From: Blattamonas nauphoetae
Taxonomy: Eukaryota > Preaxostyla > Oxymonadida
DNA length: 64,000 nt
Direction: 5' to 3'
Assembly (NCBI GenBank): GCA_033064195.1
Contig: JARBJD010000155.1
Span: 1 to 64,000, forward strand
The translations under genes and the position numbers were made by a program. This document shows positions 19,762 through 31,952 of the stretch, in pieces; the first letter of the stretch is position 1; each line of letters opens with the position of its first letter. Below the pieces are notes generated by a model. That model worked only from the letters and a program-made list of their open reading frames with translations. It was not told the DNA's origin and made no database searches.

Positions 19762-21417
19762 ATGGCCGAGAGTACACACAATGGCGCAGCTGCTTTCGTC
19801 TCTTTTGTTGGAGGTGCCGCATTTGGTGTTTCAACCGGTGTAATTGCGGGAGTCTTGAGCGGTATTCTGCACATTTCTCACTCATTTTTGTTCTCTCAGA
19901 GGATCGCTGGAATAATATTGGAGATCTTTCCGCTTTTCTTTCTTCGTCACTTCTTTACGGGATTGTTGTTGGGTTTGCTCTCATTATCTCCATTTCTCAT
20001 TCTTTCTGACAGTTCTCTACTCAACGTCATCATTACTGACAAAATTGGACGACGAGTGACTCTCCTTGTTGGAGCCATCATTGCAGCTGTTTTTGCTGTC
20101 GCCATGGCCTTTTGCCATATCCTCTGGTTGATGTGCATGATCCGTGGTTTCAGTGGAGTCGGAATTGGAATCATCACCACTCTCGCACCACTATACGCCA
20201 CAGAGCTTGCTAGCACGAAAAGACGTGGTCTAATTGTTGGCTTCTTCCAAGTATTCATCACTATTGGTATTTTTGCTGGGTATTGTCTGAATATGGCGTT
20301 CCACAAAGTGACAGACGGTTGGCGGTTTGATCTCCTTTCTCGTTCATTCTATTCAGCTATGAGTTCGCTCTGACATCACTCATGCCAATCTTACTCATAG
20401 TTGGATTCTTCTTCCTTCCTGAAACGGACTCATGGAAAGCAATGAGAGATGCCAAGAAACAGAATGCTGACAATCGTCCCAGCTTTGGACAGCGCACACG
20501 TTTCAAATTCCACGTCTTGAAACACTACCCTCGCTCTATTTTTGTTGGAGTTGCTCTCTCCATTCTCTATCAAATGACTGGTCTCAATGTTGTTGTGTAT
20601 TACACCAACAGTATCTTCAAGGAGGCTGGTGTCGACAATCTGACGTTGTCTCTTGGTTTAACTATGGCCATTGGAGTCTGGAACTTCATCTGCTCACTCA
20701 TCCCGCCTTTCATTGTATGTTCAATAGTCTTCTTTATTTCACAATTCAATCATCATTACCCTTCCTCCTCCGACTATTATTCCCATCACTCTTTTTTCTA
20801 TCCTCCAGGTCGATAAATTCGGTCGACGACCCTTCGTCATCATCGGATGTGTTCCCATGATTATCGGCATGATACTCCTCGCATTGTCCTACCAGCTCAC
20901 TTTCCAGACAAGATATGTATTGGCCATAGTCGGAATGATTCTCTTCCTTGGTGGATTCGAGTTTGGCCTCGGCCCTATCTACTTCATCGTGATCAACGAA
21001 ATGTTCCCTGCCGAAGTCAGAAACTTGGCTTCTGCCTCCCAGAACTTGATTATGTGGCTTTGCAACATCATTATTGTCCATATTTTCCAACCAGCTTCGA
21101 AAGGAATGACCCCACAGGGTTTCTTCTACCTCCTGGCTGGCCTGTCGCTTGTCCTCCTTCTGATTGTCATTTTCGTCATGAAAGAAACAAAGGGCATTGA
21201 GACAGTGTTTGTCGAAGGTGTTCGCGAATCTTGCAGGAGTTCTAATGCTGCAGTTGATTCAAATGAGCTCGAGCAAGTGTCCTCTCCACCACCGCAGCAA
21301 TCCCCACCTGAATCTTCTCCAGAAGCTGAACAAACTGCACAATCTGAGGAGCCGGATGAGGGAGGAAAGACAAATTTGGTCACTTCTGACGTCGAGCCTA
21401 CGGAACGAGCTGAATAG
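19762..21417 (+). CDS. MFS sugar transporter (glucose-transporter family)
   Basis: Five exons: 19762-19861, 19900-19972, 20013-20324, 20357-20714, 20809-21417 (introns of 38, 40, 32 and 94 nt), giving 483 residues with the frame kept at every joint. Sugar-porter motifs: GVSTGVIAGVL in helix 1, DKIGRR between helices 2 and 3 (created by splicing), YATELAS...RRG between 4 and 5, LPETDSW after helix 6, YQMTGLNVVVYYTNSIF in helix 7, DKFGRRP between 8 and 9, and MKETKGIE after helix 12. Twelve hydrophobic segments are expected. The C-terminal 65 residues are a Ser/Glu/Pro-rich cytosolic tail. It should move a hexose across the plasma membrane; substrate cannot be told from sequence. The lengths and motifs are normal for the family. 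Confidence 0.9.
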
Positions 21418-21502
21418 AAGTTTTGGCGTTTCTCCTCTATTAATTGTTTTAATTTTTGACAAACTATGCTCGCGATGCCATTTCACAACTGAATCCTGAA
21501 TG

Positions 21503-22051
21503 ATGAATATTTATTTCCACTCACACTCGATCAACTCAACAGCGTACACTTTGATCCGCAATTTAGACGATTTATGGGAAAACAGTGAGATTTTGTCTTT
21601 CACGTTATTCTCAAGTAACCCCTATCGAATCCTCCAATCCCCTCATAAATTCCCTGAAGCCATCACCGACCCATGACCACCAAAACACCGATCCTACACA
21701 ACAGGCAACCTGAACTGAGTGGATCTCCGTCTCAGATTCTGACGACCTACGTTGTCCCTAGTGTCTCGGTATCTCATTTCGCATCGTTGTTCACCATTTT
21801 CCTTCCACATATTTCCTCAACCTGGTATCGTCCACAACTTTTCACCCCACACGTAGTCATCAGAAAGATCCCGCCCAATCCGCTCAAACTCATTGCCTGC
21901 GACCCCCTTTGCTCCATCTGCTGACCTCCTCCCCCCGCCCACTATTCTTCTCATTCGAAAGACTCCATCTCCTTCGACAGACCATAGAAAGCCGGCCTCC
22001 CCAGAACTCGACAGGTTTCGGGCCATTCTTGGCATAAACGCGCAGGAATAG
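21503..22051 (+). CDS. small three-exon protein, function unknown
   Basis: Proposed exons 21503-21603, 21705-21768 and 21857-22051 (introns of 101 and 88 nt, GT-AG, frame kept) give 119 residues. The N-terminal third is mixed (MNIYFHSHSINSTAYTLIRN), the centre is Ser/Arg/Pro-rich (SSERSRPIRSNSLPATPFAP) and the end has a short helix-like PELDRFRAILGI. Each exon alone reads like coding sequence and no single frame spans them. No family recognised; the model could be wrong in its first intron. Confidence 0.45.
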
Positions 22052-22258
22052 CTGTTATATTTTGGTTTTCTCAGTACCCGCTGATTGGACATTTTAAGGA
22101 GAGTTTCGGTTCACTTCTTTGGATTCTTGTTCTTCTCCAAATCTCTCAGGGAAATATCTCGAAAATAATACAATTTGAGATGTAATGCTTTTTTGAGTGG
22201 TATTTCTGCCTATTCTTCGTTGTCATCACCTCATTGTTGATCGTCCCATTCCAATGCA

Positions 22259-24162
22259 ATGACTCAGACAACCCCTGCATATCCACTTGAAACTGAGGAT
22301 TCACTGGATCGTGCAAACCTTTTCGTCAAATTTCTTCCTCCAAGTATCCTTGACCACGAGCTGCATGCCCTATTTTCTCCTTTCGGTGAAATTGTTTCTT
22401 GCAAGGTTATGGTATGAATTACTCATCAGTTTCATTTTGCCAGGTTTCAACAGCTACGGGAGAGAGTCTAGGCTACGGGTCTTCATCTTTTCTTCCTGAT
22501 TTCTTTCTTATCAGCTTCGTCCGCTTCGCAAAAGAAACAGACGCCCAAACAGCTCAACAAAAAATGAACAGATTCCGTATAGGAACAAAAAATCTCCTCG
22601 TCAAGCCGTCAAATCCTCTGAAGCAAAACGAAACGATTGTAGCAAACACCAATCTCTACATTAAGCCAATTCTACGCACAACCACGGAAAGTTTGCCATA
22701 TAATCGTTATATCGTTTCAGATGATCTGTATAAACTTTTTAGCCCGTTTGGTGAGATATTGGGCGTGAAGGTCATGCTCCATCACAACTCCTCACAGAAG
22801 CACATCGCCTTCGTCCGTTTCAAGACGCAGAAACAAGCAGACCTCGCGATGCGGTCAATGAATGGATACAAATTTAACGACTATCATGAACCTATTATTG
22901 TTCGTTATGCTGAAACCGAATCGATCAAACGACAGCGATTACAGAAAAAAACACAAGTCGTCTTCAACCCTCAAGCCCCGCAAAACCAAACTATTTCGTT
23001 TCCTCCCATCGAACAAAACCATCAACAATCTCTCTATTCAGATAACACTCCGGCTTTTCAGCCAAAACAACTCCCAACATTCCCACTTCCACTTCCACTG
23101 CCTCCGACTCTCACTTTCCAACCGAAATCAACACCGCTCTCTTCAGCAAAAGATCACTCCTTCCTGTCTTCGCCCCTTGTTCCCGTCTCAGAACTAACTC
23201 CTCCTCCGATTGTCCAAAAAAAGGAGACGGAACTTACATCTCTGGATTCCCCCAACCTCCAGATAAACTTCTCCAAAACCTTCATTTCTTCTCTCTCGTT
23301 GGAAGTTGATGGACATCTCCTTCCCTCTCAAGATTCCATTCTGTCTATCGCGAGCACAGCCGACCCAGCCGACCTCCCTCCACTCTCGCCGTCGTTCTTC
23401 ACTGGATTTGATGCGGGATTGGAAAACGATATGTCTATCCCTCTCCCTATCACAGGTTCTACCCCTCAACAAACTCCAGTTCTCGAACCAGAGTCGATGG
23501 TCCACTCGTCCACAACATGGCAGACATCGCTCTCGCATCAACCAAAAATTATGCGACGGATCTCGTTTGCAGATACGGCCTTGACTCCTTCAGAATTTTC
23601 TTATTCGTCGCCTCTCGACACAGAAACATCACTCCGATCGTCAAACTCGTTCTCGGAGATCGTGGGAACCATGGACGATTCCCACAAGAGGTCCCTCTTC
23701 CAACATTCATCCCTCCCAAATACAGCATATCCATTCTCTGCCCCCAACCTCAAATCCCTCACAGTCCTCGACACCCCAACATCGTCATTTAAACCCATTT
23801 TTGATCCACTCTCAACCAAATTCCCGTCTCGGTCTCCCCCTCTCCCACCAGATAATCCCCCCACAAACACTCAACACTCACTTTCCATGCGATGGTCACC
23901 TCACCTTGGAGCAACAGCCATGATCAACACTCACCCACACTTCAGCTATTTCCCATCCTTAAAACGCTCTCCCCTATCCACCACAGACATCATGCCTCCA
24001 TCGGTTGACCCAAATCCTCATTTGTCTCCAACACACACTTTCGGTTCTTTTGATTCACAGGGAGACGAGCTATCGACTAATTCTTCAGTTCTTAACCCAT
24101 TTTTTGAGTATTCTCTGCCACATTCGTCCAATAGTCTGGCGGATGGATTCCAGTCCCTGTGA
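22259..24162 (+). CDS. tandem-RRM RNA-binding protein
   Basis: Exons 22259-22411, 22444-22478, 22515-22690 and 22721-24162 (introns 32, 36 and 30 nt), 601 residues. RRM1 spans about 19-95: RNP2 is NLFVKFLP and RNP1 is GYGFVRFA, the latter made only by joining exons 2 and 3. RRM2 spans about 106-190: RNP2 NLYIKPI, RNP1 HIAFVRFK. The 30-nt third intron has no stop and is a multiple of three; removing it gives RRM2 its normal length between RNP2 and the first helix (ENDLYKLFSPFGEI). The remaining 400 residues are Ser/Pro/Gln/Thr-rich and disordered. Two close RRMs followed by a disordered tail resemble ELAV/RBMS-type mRNA regulators; the exact family is not settled. Confidence 0.85.
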
Positions 24163-24508
24163 TCCAGTCTGAGCTGCTTTTCATTCTTGAGGAATGACAG
24201 GTTTGGAGTTGACGCTTTGTGATGTTTGGAAATAACGGATTTTCTTTTGAGTCTTTCGTTAATTAGATGATATGCATTATTTTGTCATTTTGCTTGATCA
24301 AATGGTTTCATTAAAAGGGTGGATCATCATCGCCTGTTCGCGAATAAAGAGTTTGTTTCCATCGGTTTTCTGTGGGAATCTGTTTTCGTTCATTGTGATG
24401 GAGATTTCATTGGTAAATCTACTTTTTTCTTCAAAACCGCGGAGTATCTTCTTGGAGCAGAGAATCCGATTGAAGGGTTTGATCAATTCACTATCAGTTA
24501 TCAAAAAG
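24163..24508. other. intergenic region, nothing recognised
   Basis: 346 bp between the RRM gene and the alcohol dehydrogenase. Short frames run into the first exon of the dehydrogenase but have no match to its family upstream of MDGVSFY. No repeat or RNA gene seen. Confidence 0.4.
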
Positions 24509-25720
24509 ATGGACGGAGTTTCATTCTACGCTGACACTAAGGTCCGCTAGAATTCTCATTTATCAATATTTTCTTATTTCTCTCAGATGTTTATCTCCCG
24601 CAAAGCGGTTGAACAAGTCATTGAAGCCATCAAAGCCGATGGAATCAAAAAGGTTCTCTGCCTTCTCGGTGGTGGATCAACAAAAACAACCGGACTCTGG
24701 GATCGCATCACTAAATCCCTGAAAGAGAACGGGATCGAATACTGCGAGCTGTGGGGTGTTCAGCCAAACCCTCTCATCTCGAAAGTTCGCGAAGGAGTTG
24801 CTATGTGCAAGGATCCCAAAAACAAAATTGAAGCTGTATTAGCGATTGGAGGTGGTAGTGTCATTGATTCATGCAAAGCAATCACAGCCGGAGCCAAATT
24901 CGAAGGCGACATTTGGGACGTCTATCTTCACAAAGCTGCTCCTCCAACTGACCAACTTCCGTTCTACACCATCCTTACGCTCTCTGCAACTGCATCAGAG
25001 TACAACCAAGGAGCTGTGATTTCATCGCCCGAAGAAGGAAAGAAGCTCCCGTACTTCTTCCTCAATCGTCCAGTTGCTACAGCTATTGACCCAACAGTCC
25101 AGTTCACTCTTCCATGGCGCCAGGTCATGTGTGGAGCGGTTGACGCAACGTCTCATCTCTTGGAACAGTACTTCTCAACTCCCAACGAGACCGACAGCAC
25201 TCGTCAAATCAACCTTGCCCTTCAGCGTTCAATCATCAAGTCGATGGAAAAGATCAAGAAGAACGAAAAGGACTACGAAGCAAGAGCCAACTTCTGCTGG
25301 GCCGTATCGCTTGCTCTCAACGGGATTGCTGGTCTTGGGCTCGGCCAGGATTGGAATGTTCATTATATTGAGCACGCTATCTCAGCTGTGGACGATAAAA
25401 TTGCCCATGGCGAAGGATTAGCTGTGGTTTCTCACGCATACTACAAGTTCCTGTGGAAGCGTGGAGTCGCAAAGGAAATGTTTGAGGAGTGGGCACAAGT
25501 TGTCTATGGCACTTCAAATGTAGAGGAGGCACTCAAGAAGTTCGATGAACTTCTGGACTTCTGGGGAGCACCAAAGAAATTGACCGATTTGGGTTTGAAA
25601 GAAGCTGACATTCCCAAAATTGTCAAGATTGAACAGGAACAGAACGAGATGGGTATTAACTCTCCTCTCCTCCGTTTGACAGCGGACTTGACAACAGAGA
25701 TTCTTAAGGCGACACTTTGA
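24509..25720 (+). CDS. iron-containing alcohol dehydrogenase (YqhD/butanol dehydrogenase type)
   Basis: Exons 24509-24541 (11 codons) and 24587-25720 (intron 45 nt) give 388 residues, the usual length. The spliced start reads FYADTKMFISRKAVEQV, equivalent to the family's N-terminal strand. Dinucleotide-binding GGGSTKTTG and GGGSVIDS motifs follow at about 38 and 98. Metal ligands fit D197 and H201 in VDATSHLLEQY and H270 and H285 in QDWNVHYIEHA...IAHGEGL, so it should be active. These enzymes reduce aldehydes to alcohols with NAD(P)H; in anaerobic protists they help dispose of reducing power in the cytosol and were often acquired from bacteria. The presence of an intron shows this copy is settled in the host genome. 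Codon use looks more G+C-rich than its flanks. Confidence 0.9.
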
Positions 25721-26721
25721 GGTCGTTCGTGTTTTTGATTCTTTTTGTTACCCATTCATCTCTTCATCTATCCTTCTACGGATACATTTCTTCTTTCTGA
25801 AATTGTGTCTACAGAACAATGAAATGTGGATGCAAATGAAGAGAGACCTGGAATTAAAAGAGATAAAAAGGGGCCGATCAACGATTCGCCAAGGCCTTCT
25901 CAAGCATTAACTCTCTTTCTCCTTCTTTCATCGATACTAGTTTTCACTTCATTATTGTTCAATAATTTTAGAGAATCTAGTCGTTATAGTCAAGAAACGC
26001 GTGGACAATGGCATGGTGAGATAAAAGGTCATTAAACAAGATAAATGAGAGCGAACACATAAATAAATGGTATAAGAACACACAATGCTGTAGTAATGAG
26101 AGGGAAAATGGTACTTGAGCCGTGCTTTCTCACCATCAGAGAATGACATGAAAATATCTGATAAACAGAAATCTCAACGCTCTCCTAATCACAAAATCCA
26201 AACTCCACAGTTTGGTGAATAACAGAAGAAAGGATGGAGGGAGATGAATGAAGAGAGCGTTAAGATCTGTGAAGGGTCGCGTGGATAAGGACTTGGGCGA
26301 CATAGGCAGTGGATAGATGGAGGGAAGAAATGAGAGTGAGAGGAGGGGATGGTCGGTAAAGTGTCAGTGCAAGAATTTCAAGCAAACACGAGAAATGAAA
26401 CGTGTATCGGTAAACAGAAGATGATGGACAACACAAAGAAAGGCGGACGTAAGGAAGAGAGAGGCGAACTCCTCAGAATGAATGGGGAGGAGTGGAGCGC
26501 CATCTTGGGAGGAGTGAATCTCCGAATGTCTTGAAAAGAGGAAGTGCGAGTGAAGGAGCTTGACTGCTCAGCAAAATGAACTCGTTTGGTTGAGACAGGA
26601 TGAGCACAATTCGATAAAGTCGGGCTGAAAGGAAGATTGAAGAGGATCGCAAGTGAGAGAACAGAATCAGATTCAAGTGACAGCTGTCGGAGAGGATCCG
26701 ATTGAGTGTATGCCATGGAAA
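25721..26721. other. 1-kb intergenic region, nothing recognised
   Basis: Between the dehydrogenase and the shortened receptor gene, which end tail to tail. Purine-rich on the plus strand from about 26160 to 26680. I looked on the minus strand for the missing membrane helix and kinase-like tail of the receptor and saw neither; only short frames of poor character are present. Confidence 0.5.
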
Positions 26722-29700
26722 CTACGAGATTCGGGAAGGACGGACGACGAGTCGGCAATTCGAGAAAACTGAGCTCGTTCGGACAATCTGAGGGACCAGT
26801 CGGCCTCGCTCAACCACAACGGCAGCTCGGCTCGCTGATCCTCCATGCACAACTCGTTTCTTCTTCGACTGTTCCAGCAGCACAACTCGTCCTTGAGCAT
26901 TTCGAACAAGTGCTGTTGATGACAGACCCTCCTCGAACCAGCTCTCAGCGAACGAAATCCGACACAATCGGTCTCCACAGTTGATCCACACTCCTCCTGA
27001 AGAGTCCCCACTCTCCACTCCACTGTTGTTCACAAACAGACACGACGCGAGTGACACGTCCCAGCGAGATGATGCCAAGTCTGAGGAAGACGAGTCGATG
27101 TCGATGAGAAGAGCGTTGCCAAACAAAACAGAATTTTGGTGAACAGATCCACAATCGACGAACACACATCCCACAATCTCAGTCTTCGTCTGCGATGTTG
27201 AGATGTCCACGAGACTCTTCACGTTTTGAGAAGACTCGGACATCATCAATCGAGTTGATACGAACTGAGAGTTGACTAGGGAGAATGAAGACGAATGGTG
27301 AATCGAGTGGAATGAGAGAAGCGGGGCATTCACAACTGTGCAGTTCTCAACAACGACATCAGAGAGAATCATTTCCAATTTGTTCGAAGGCGCAGAACCA
27401 CAAATCAGACTCACGCCATCTCTCAACGAGCAATCTTTCATGCAAACATCCGACAGTGAAACGTGTCCAGAGATCAGTCCACACAGACTCATCCCAATCT
27501 GTGCTCCATCCATTCCACGGATTGTCACTTGTTCGATCGAGTATGTTCCCCATCCACCAATCACAAAGAGAGGATGGGTGGAGGTGAGAGTGTGGGCGAA
27601 CGAGTGAAGAGAGAAGGAGAGTTCGGACAGAATCACTTCTCCTCCACTCACCATCAACAATCCCTCTTTTCCTTTCGGTGTTGAGATTCCTTCTTCAACA
27701 ACAATCTCTCCCTTCATTCCCCACATCCCACCAATCACAAGACTCTTCTTGCCAACTTCCAATCGATCCCCAAATCTCGATTGTTTGTCAATCCGAACAA
27801 TGGCTTCCTCAACCTCTGCATCAGATATCGCCCTCTCCCATCCAAAACTGATCGACGAACACGGTTTCTGAACAGTTCCACAAGTGCTGATGTCGTCGCT
27901 TCCTGATTCAGAAGCAATCACAACATATCCTTTCCCAAGCACATCAAACTGGAGTCCAGAATTCAAATGAATGGCATCTCCGATGCAAGTCAGTGTTTGG
28001 AGAGTGTATGTTTTGTGATAGTCGAGATGAGGTGCGGTGTGGTGGTTGAGTGAGATCTCAAATCCGACAATTCCAACTGCTTTCAGAGTGCCTGTGAACG
28101 TCTCAGACGGAAGTTCTGAAAATGACATCGAGTACGAACCACTTGGAAGGGCTCGACCACGCAGGGTGACAACAAGATGCGTTCCGTGAATATTCTGAAC
28201 AGCTGAGACAGATTCGATTCGAGCAGGTTCGGGTGGAGTGGTGAAAGTGACGAGAGAGGGAATAGAGGCAGTGAGTGTCCCCAAAATCAGCCTTTTCACT
28301 TCATATCTCTTCGAATATTCCAGACTCCCTTCCGTTTTGTAAACTGGCACGCTTGTGCGGCCTTCTGATGAAGACAACAATGTGACGGGAAACAAGAACT
28401 CCGTTGTCTTTCCTTGCTCAACCACAACCAATGTCCATTCACCTGTTCCAATCCGCTCAACATCCAGCGTCAGGTCAACAAAATCTGGGTTTGATCCGAG
28501 TGTCGCCTCAATCCCTTTCAGTGTTGGTCCTTCTGGTGTCCTGAACAATCGTCTTTCAAGCACGATGTGTTCCTCTCCTGAGATCAGAGTGTTGATTGTG
28601 TAAGATGTATTGAAATACAGCGATGACGTCGCATTTCCCTCAAACCATTTCGAGGTTCCTTCTTGTCCTGTGAACGTCACATCGAACGTCTCTCCATTCG
28701 ACAATGACGCCACAAATGTTCCAGACGAGGGAAGATCCGTTCCAGTCAACAAGAGCTGAAAATGTGTACAATTGGCTGAGAGAGACGACGAGATTGACGA
28801 AACAATCGGAGGTGTGGGAATCACGATGAACAGAGACGGATTCACAGCGAACGAGTCTGTCGCGTTTGAGACTGATTTGAGTGTGTATGTTGCTCCATAT
28901 TCGAGAGTGGTCGATGATTCAACAAGACCAGCTGGGAACGCAATTGTCATTTCTGTCTCAGAGACGAAGCCAATTGGTAAAGAAGATTCAATTTCGTTCC
29001 CATTTCGAGTCAAGACAACCACAAAATTCTGGGTGAAGAAGTCGATTCCTGTCATTTTGAATTCAACCTGCGTTTTGTCGTTGGTCAGAGAGAAGTGAGA
29101 AACAGCTTCAACGCGAGGAGGTTCCTCTGGAGTGGTGAAAGTGAGAGGAGTGAGGAAGATGGCATCGATGCCCTTTGTGTTGGAGAGAGAAACGATCGTG
29201 TAGGTCTCTCCGAACTTCAGATCCACTTCGCTTCCTGTCAACGAATAAACGACGGCTGTCGCTTTCCCTTTCGACGAAGTTGACCATTCAACTGGAAGAG
29301 AGATCTCCGTTCCACTCGCTGAGGAGACGCTGAGAGTGTATGTGCTTGCTGGCAGTTCGACACAGACGAGATCCACTTCAATCGTACATTTTGAGTGATC
29401 AATGAACCTCACTTCTCCAACGTTGGTCAGACGAGGTGGATTGGGAGTGGTGAAGAAAAGACGAGATGGATCGAGCATGATTGGCTCTGACAACCCTTCC
29501 ATTGTCACCAAGTTCACTTCGTATTGTGTGTTGAACAAAAACTTGCTTCCCTCCTCAAACAGCGAGATCTTTTCCTCTGTGGAGAACATGTTCTGGGTCC
29601 CAGCTTCGGTCGACCCATTAAAAGATACAGACAGGACGAAATCATCGATCCCAACAATTTCACAAACGTAGGATCCAGCGACGAGTCTTCTTCCATCGAG

Positions 29701-31761
29701 ACCAAGCCAAGCGTGATCCAGACCTGTCCCGTTTCGACAGACAACACCCACGAGTGGTGCCGTAAATAGTGTGTCAAATGTGAGATAGTTCGAGAAGAGG
29801 TTCGTCCTGTTGATTGACGATCCAGTCACAGAATAGGCTTGTCCAAGCTGGAGGAGTTCCCAGTCACCACAAGTCACGGTCAACGACGATGTCGTGCTTA
29901 GTGATGGGAATGCGAATGAGAGGAGACGTTGGATGGCTGGAACAGAATTGTTCGTTGTTTGATTCTGAAAGTTTGTGTTGTCCACCAAAACCAGCATCGT
30001 CCCTTCCACTGCATCCGAAACTGTTGCCAGCAGTGTGACTGAGACCCCATCAGCCTCCAAACTTGTCTGGATCGATTGGAGTGTTCGTGTTGTGGTTGTC
30101 TGTGGAATGAGTGAATCGTCATATTGTGAAGATTTGCTAAAGAACCAAGTTGGACCCCCTGAAGTGGAGTCGCAATTTGTCACATTCGACATCAGCTGTG
30201 AGGGAGTCCAACCGTTCGAAGAAACATCATTCCCGTTCCTTCCACGGCATTCACGAAATTGAAGAGAATCCATGCTGAGTCGCGTCGAGCTATATATTTG
30301 CAATCCCCCTCCGTTACCACTACTTCCTGCCGAGCAGTGTTGAAACACAGAGTTGGAGAGGACAATTGAAGTGACGGTATGAATGGAGATTGCTCCTCCA
30401 TCTGCGCCGGAAGCCCTTCCAGTGCTGTTTTTGAAGAACGAAGACGAGACAGAGGCTGCTGATGCATACTAGACATACAAACTTCCGCCGTAGTCACTCG
30501 CCGAACAGTTCACAAATGACGACGACGTCAAAGTGAACGGGTACTTCGTTGAAATGCTGTGGAAGAAAGAGACGGCTCCTCCGTAATCGCTGGTCGTTCG
30601 GATGTGAGTAAAGGAGCATTCTGAGATTGACAACGAAGACGGTGCGTTCCCATGATAGATCGCTGATCCGAAGGGCGATGGTTTCATTGATAGGAAGGTA
30701 CAGCGAGTGAAGATGATTTCTGAGGCGGTGGTGGATGAATTAAAGTAGAATTGAGTGTCCGACGATGAAAGATGTTGGAGAGAAGAATTCGGCCCGTCGG
30801 AAGGCTCGAGAGAAGAGTCGCAATGAGCGAACGACGAATTCAGGCACAGAATGTAGCCTCCATCGTTCATGTCAAGTGAAGTTGTCCCAGTCAGGTGGTT
30901 GGTGCTTCGAGTGACGGAAGTGCCGATTATCTTTTGCGAGAAGAGCGAAGACGGAAACACAGTTTGCGATGACAACGAGCTCACGTTCCGGAAGTTCCCC
31001 GCAACAAGCGATGTCTCCACACCGATTTCGGTCATGCTGACATCTCCAGAGTCATTCGGAAGGGACGAGAAGTCCAACAGAGGTCCAGTTCCACGAAGAA
31101 GAGTGCAATTCGACAAAGAAAGCGAAAAACTGCGAATAGAATGGAGAGAGTGAGTGGAACCACGATATGAATGATCTGAGTGTGGTGGAGATAACAGGCA
31201 GAACATTCCCAGAGGGAGCAGGGTTGTTGGGCTCGACGAATTGTGCGAGCTGTTAACAAGGCAAATCGATGTTTCATCTCTCCCCGAGGCTGCACAGAGC
31301 ACAAATGGAGATGTCTCAGGATTCGAGACAATTGCACTGCTTGTGAGTGTCAAGGTTGATGAGGAGATTTTGCTCACACAAATTCCTTCCCATCCACAAT
31401 CAAAAGCCAGGTCAGACATGAATATCGAACTATTCGATAAAAGAAATATCGCAGATATCGAATTGTTGTGAGCATCAAAGTCCCTTCTGGTCTTCTGGGA
31501 CGAGTTTTGGCGAAGTCTGACAGATGATGAATGGAGAATGGTTGTCTTGTCACCCCACAGAGAAACATCCCTAGAATCGATTAGATATTCTTCCGCATGA
31601 TAGAATGTGTTGAGAAGTGCTCGTTTTGATAGATTCCATTCTATTTCATTGATTTTCAGCATTACGTCAATATTGAACACCGTAGCATTATCAGGTGGAA
31701 ACGATGCGGCGGAAGAGACTAAACACGTGCACAGAGTAAAAGAAGGGAAAAGGACAATCAT
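26722..31761 (-). pseudogene. beta-helix/TIG-like receptor paralogue, shortened, one in-frame TAG
   Basis: From the ATG at 31761 (signal peptide, about 19 residues, MIVLFPSFTLCTCLVSSAAS) one frame runs 1680 codons to 26722, interrupted once by TAG at 30469-30471; coding character is the same on both sides. Layout parallels the receptor at 13913-19114: beta-helix (about residues 60-520, with GGAISIHT and GGGLQIYSS turns), about six TIG-like repeats opening with P-P-x-x-x or G-P-x, then a second beta-helix opened by YVVIASES...CG...KPCSSI. It stops inside that helix: no membrane segment and no kinase-like part. So it is either a pseudogene or a secreted form. A 24-nt GT-AG stretch around the TAG (30466-30489) could be removed in frame as a tiny intron, which would restore the frame, though 24 nt is below the sizes seen elsewhere here. 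Confidence 0.7.
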
Positions 31762-31952
31762 AAGTCCTTTTCTGTTGGAAGAGTATGAGTTGAATTCGAA
31801 TCGTGGGTGGGATCATGACCGGTTGTTAATCAGGACATGATTCACTACATTCCTTCAATTTCTTATCTAGAGACAGATTTCGAGTGAATGAGAGAACTCG
31901 GGCGGAATCAAAACAACGGTGAGGTGGGTTGGATCCGAATCATCATCCCGTA

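Noticed and set aside
24587-25720. Iron alcohol dehydrogenase as bacterial contamination
   Set aside because: It has a 45-nt GT-AG intron needed to make its normal N-terminus and sits between intron-bearing host genes.
30469-30471. TAG read as glutamine (altered genetic code, known in some oxymonads and diplomonads)
   Set aside because: TAG and TAA serve as normal final stops in other genes here (for example TAG at 21415, 12907 and 35741; TAA at 10589 and after the cathepsin gene), and no other gene shows in-frame TAA/TAG.
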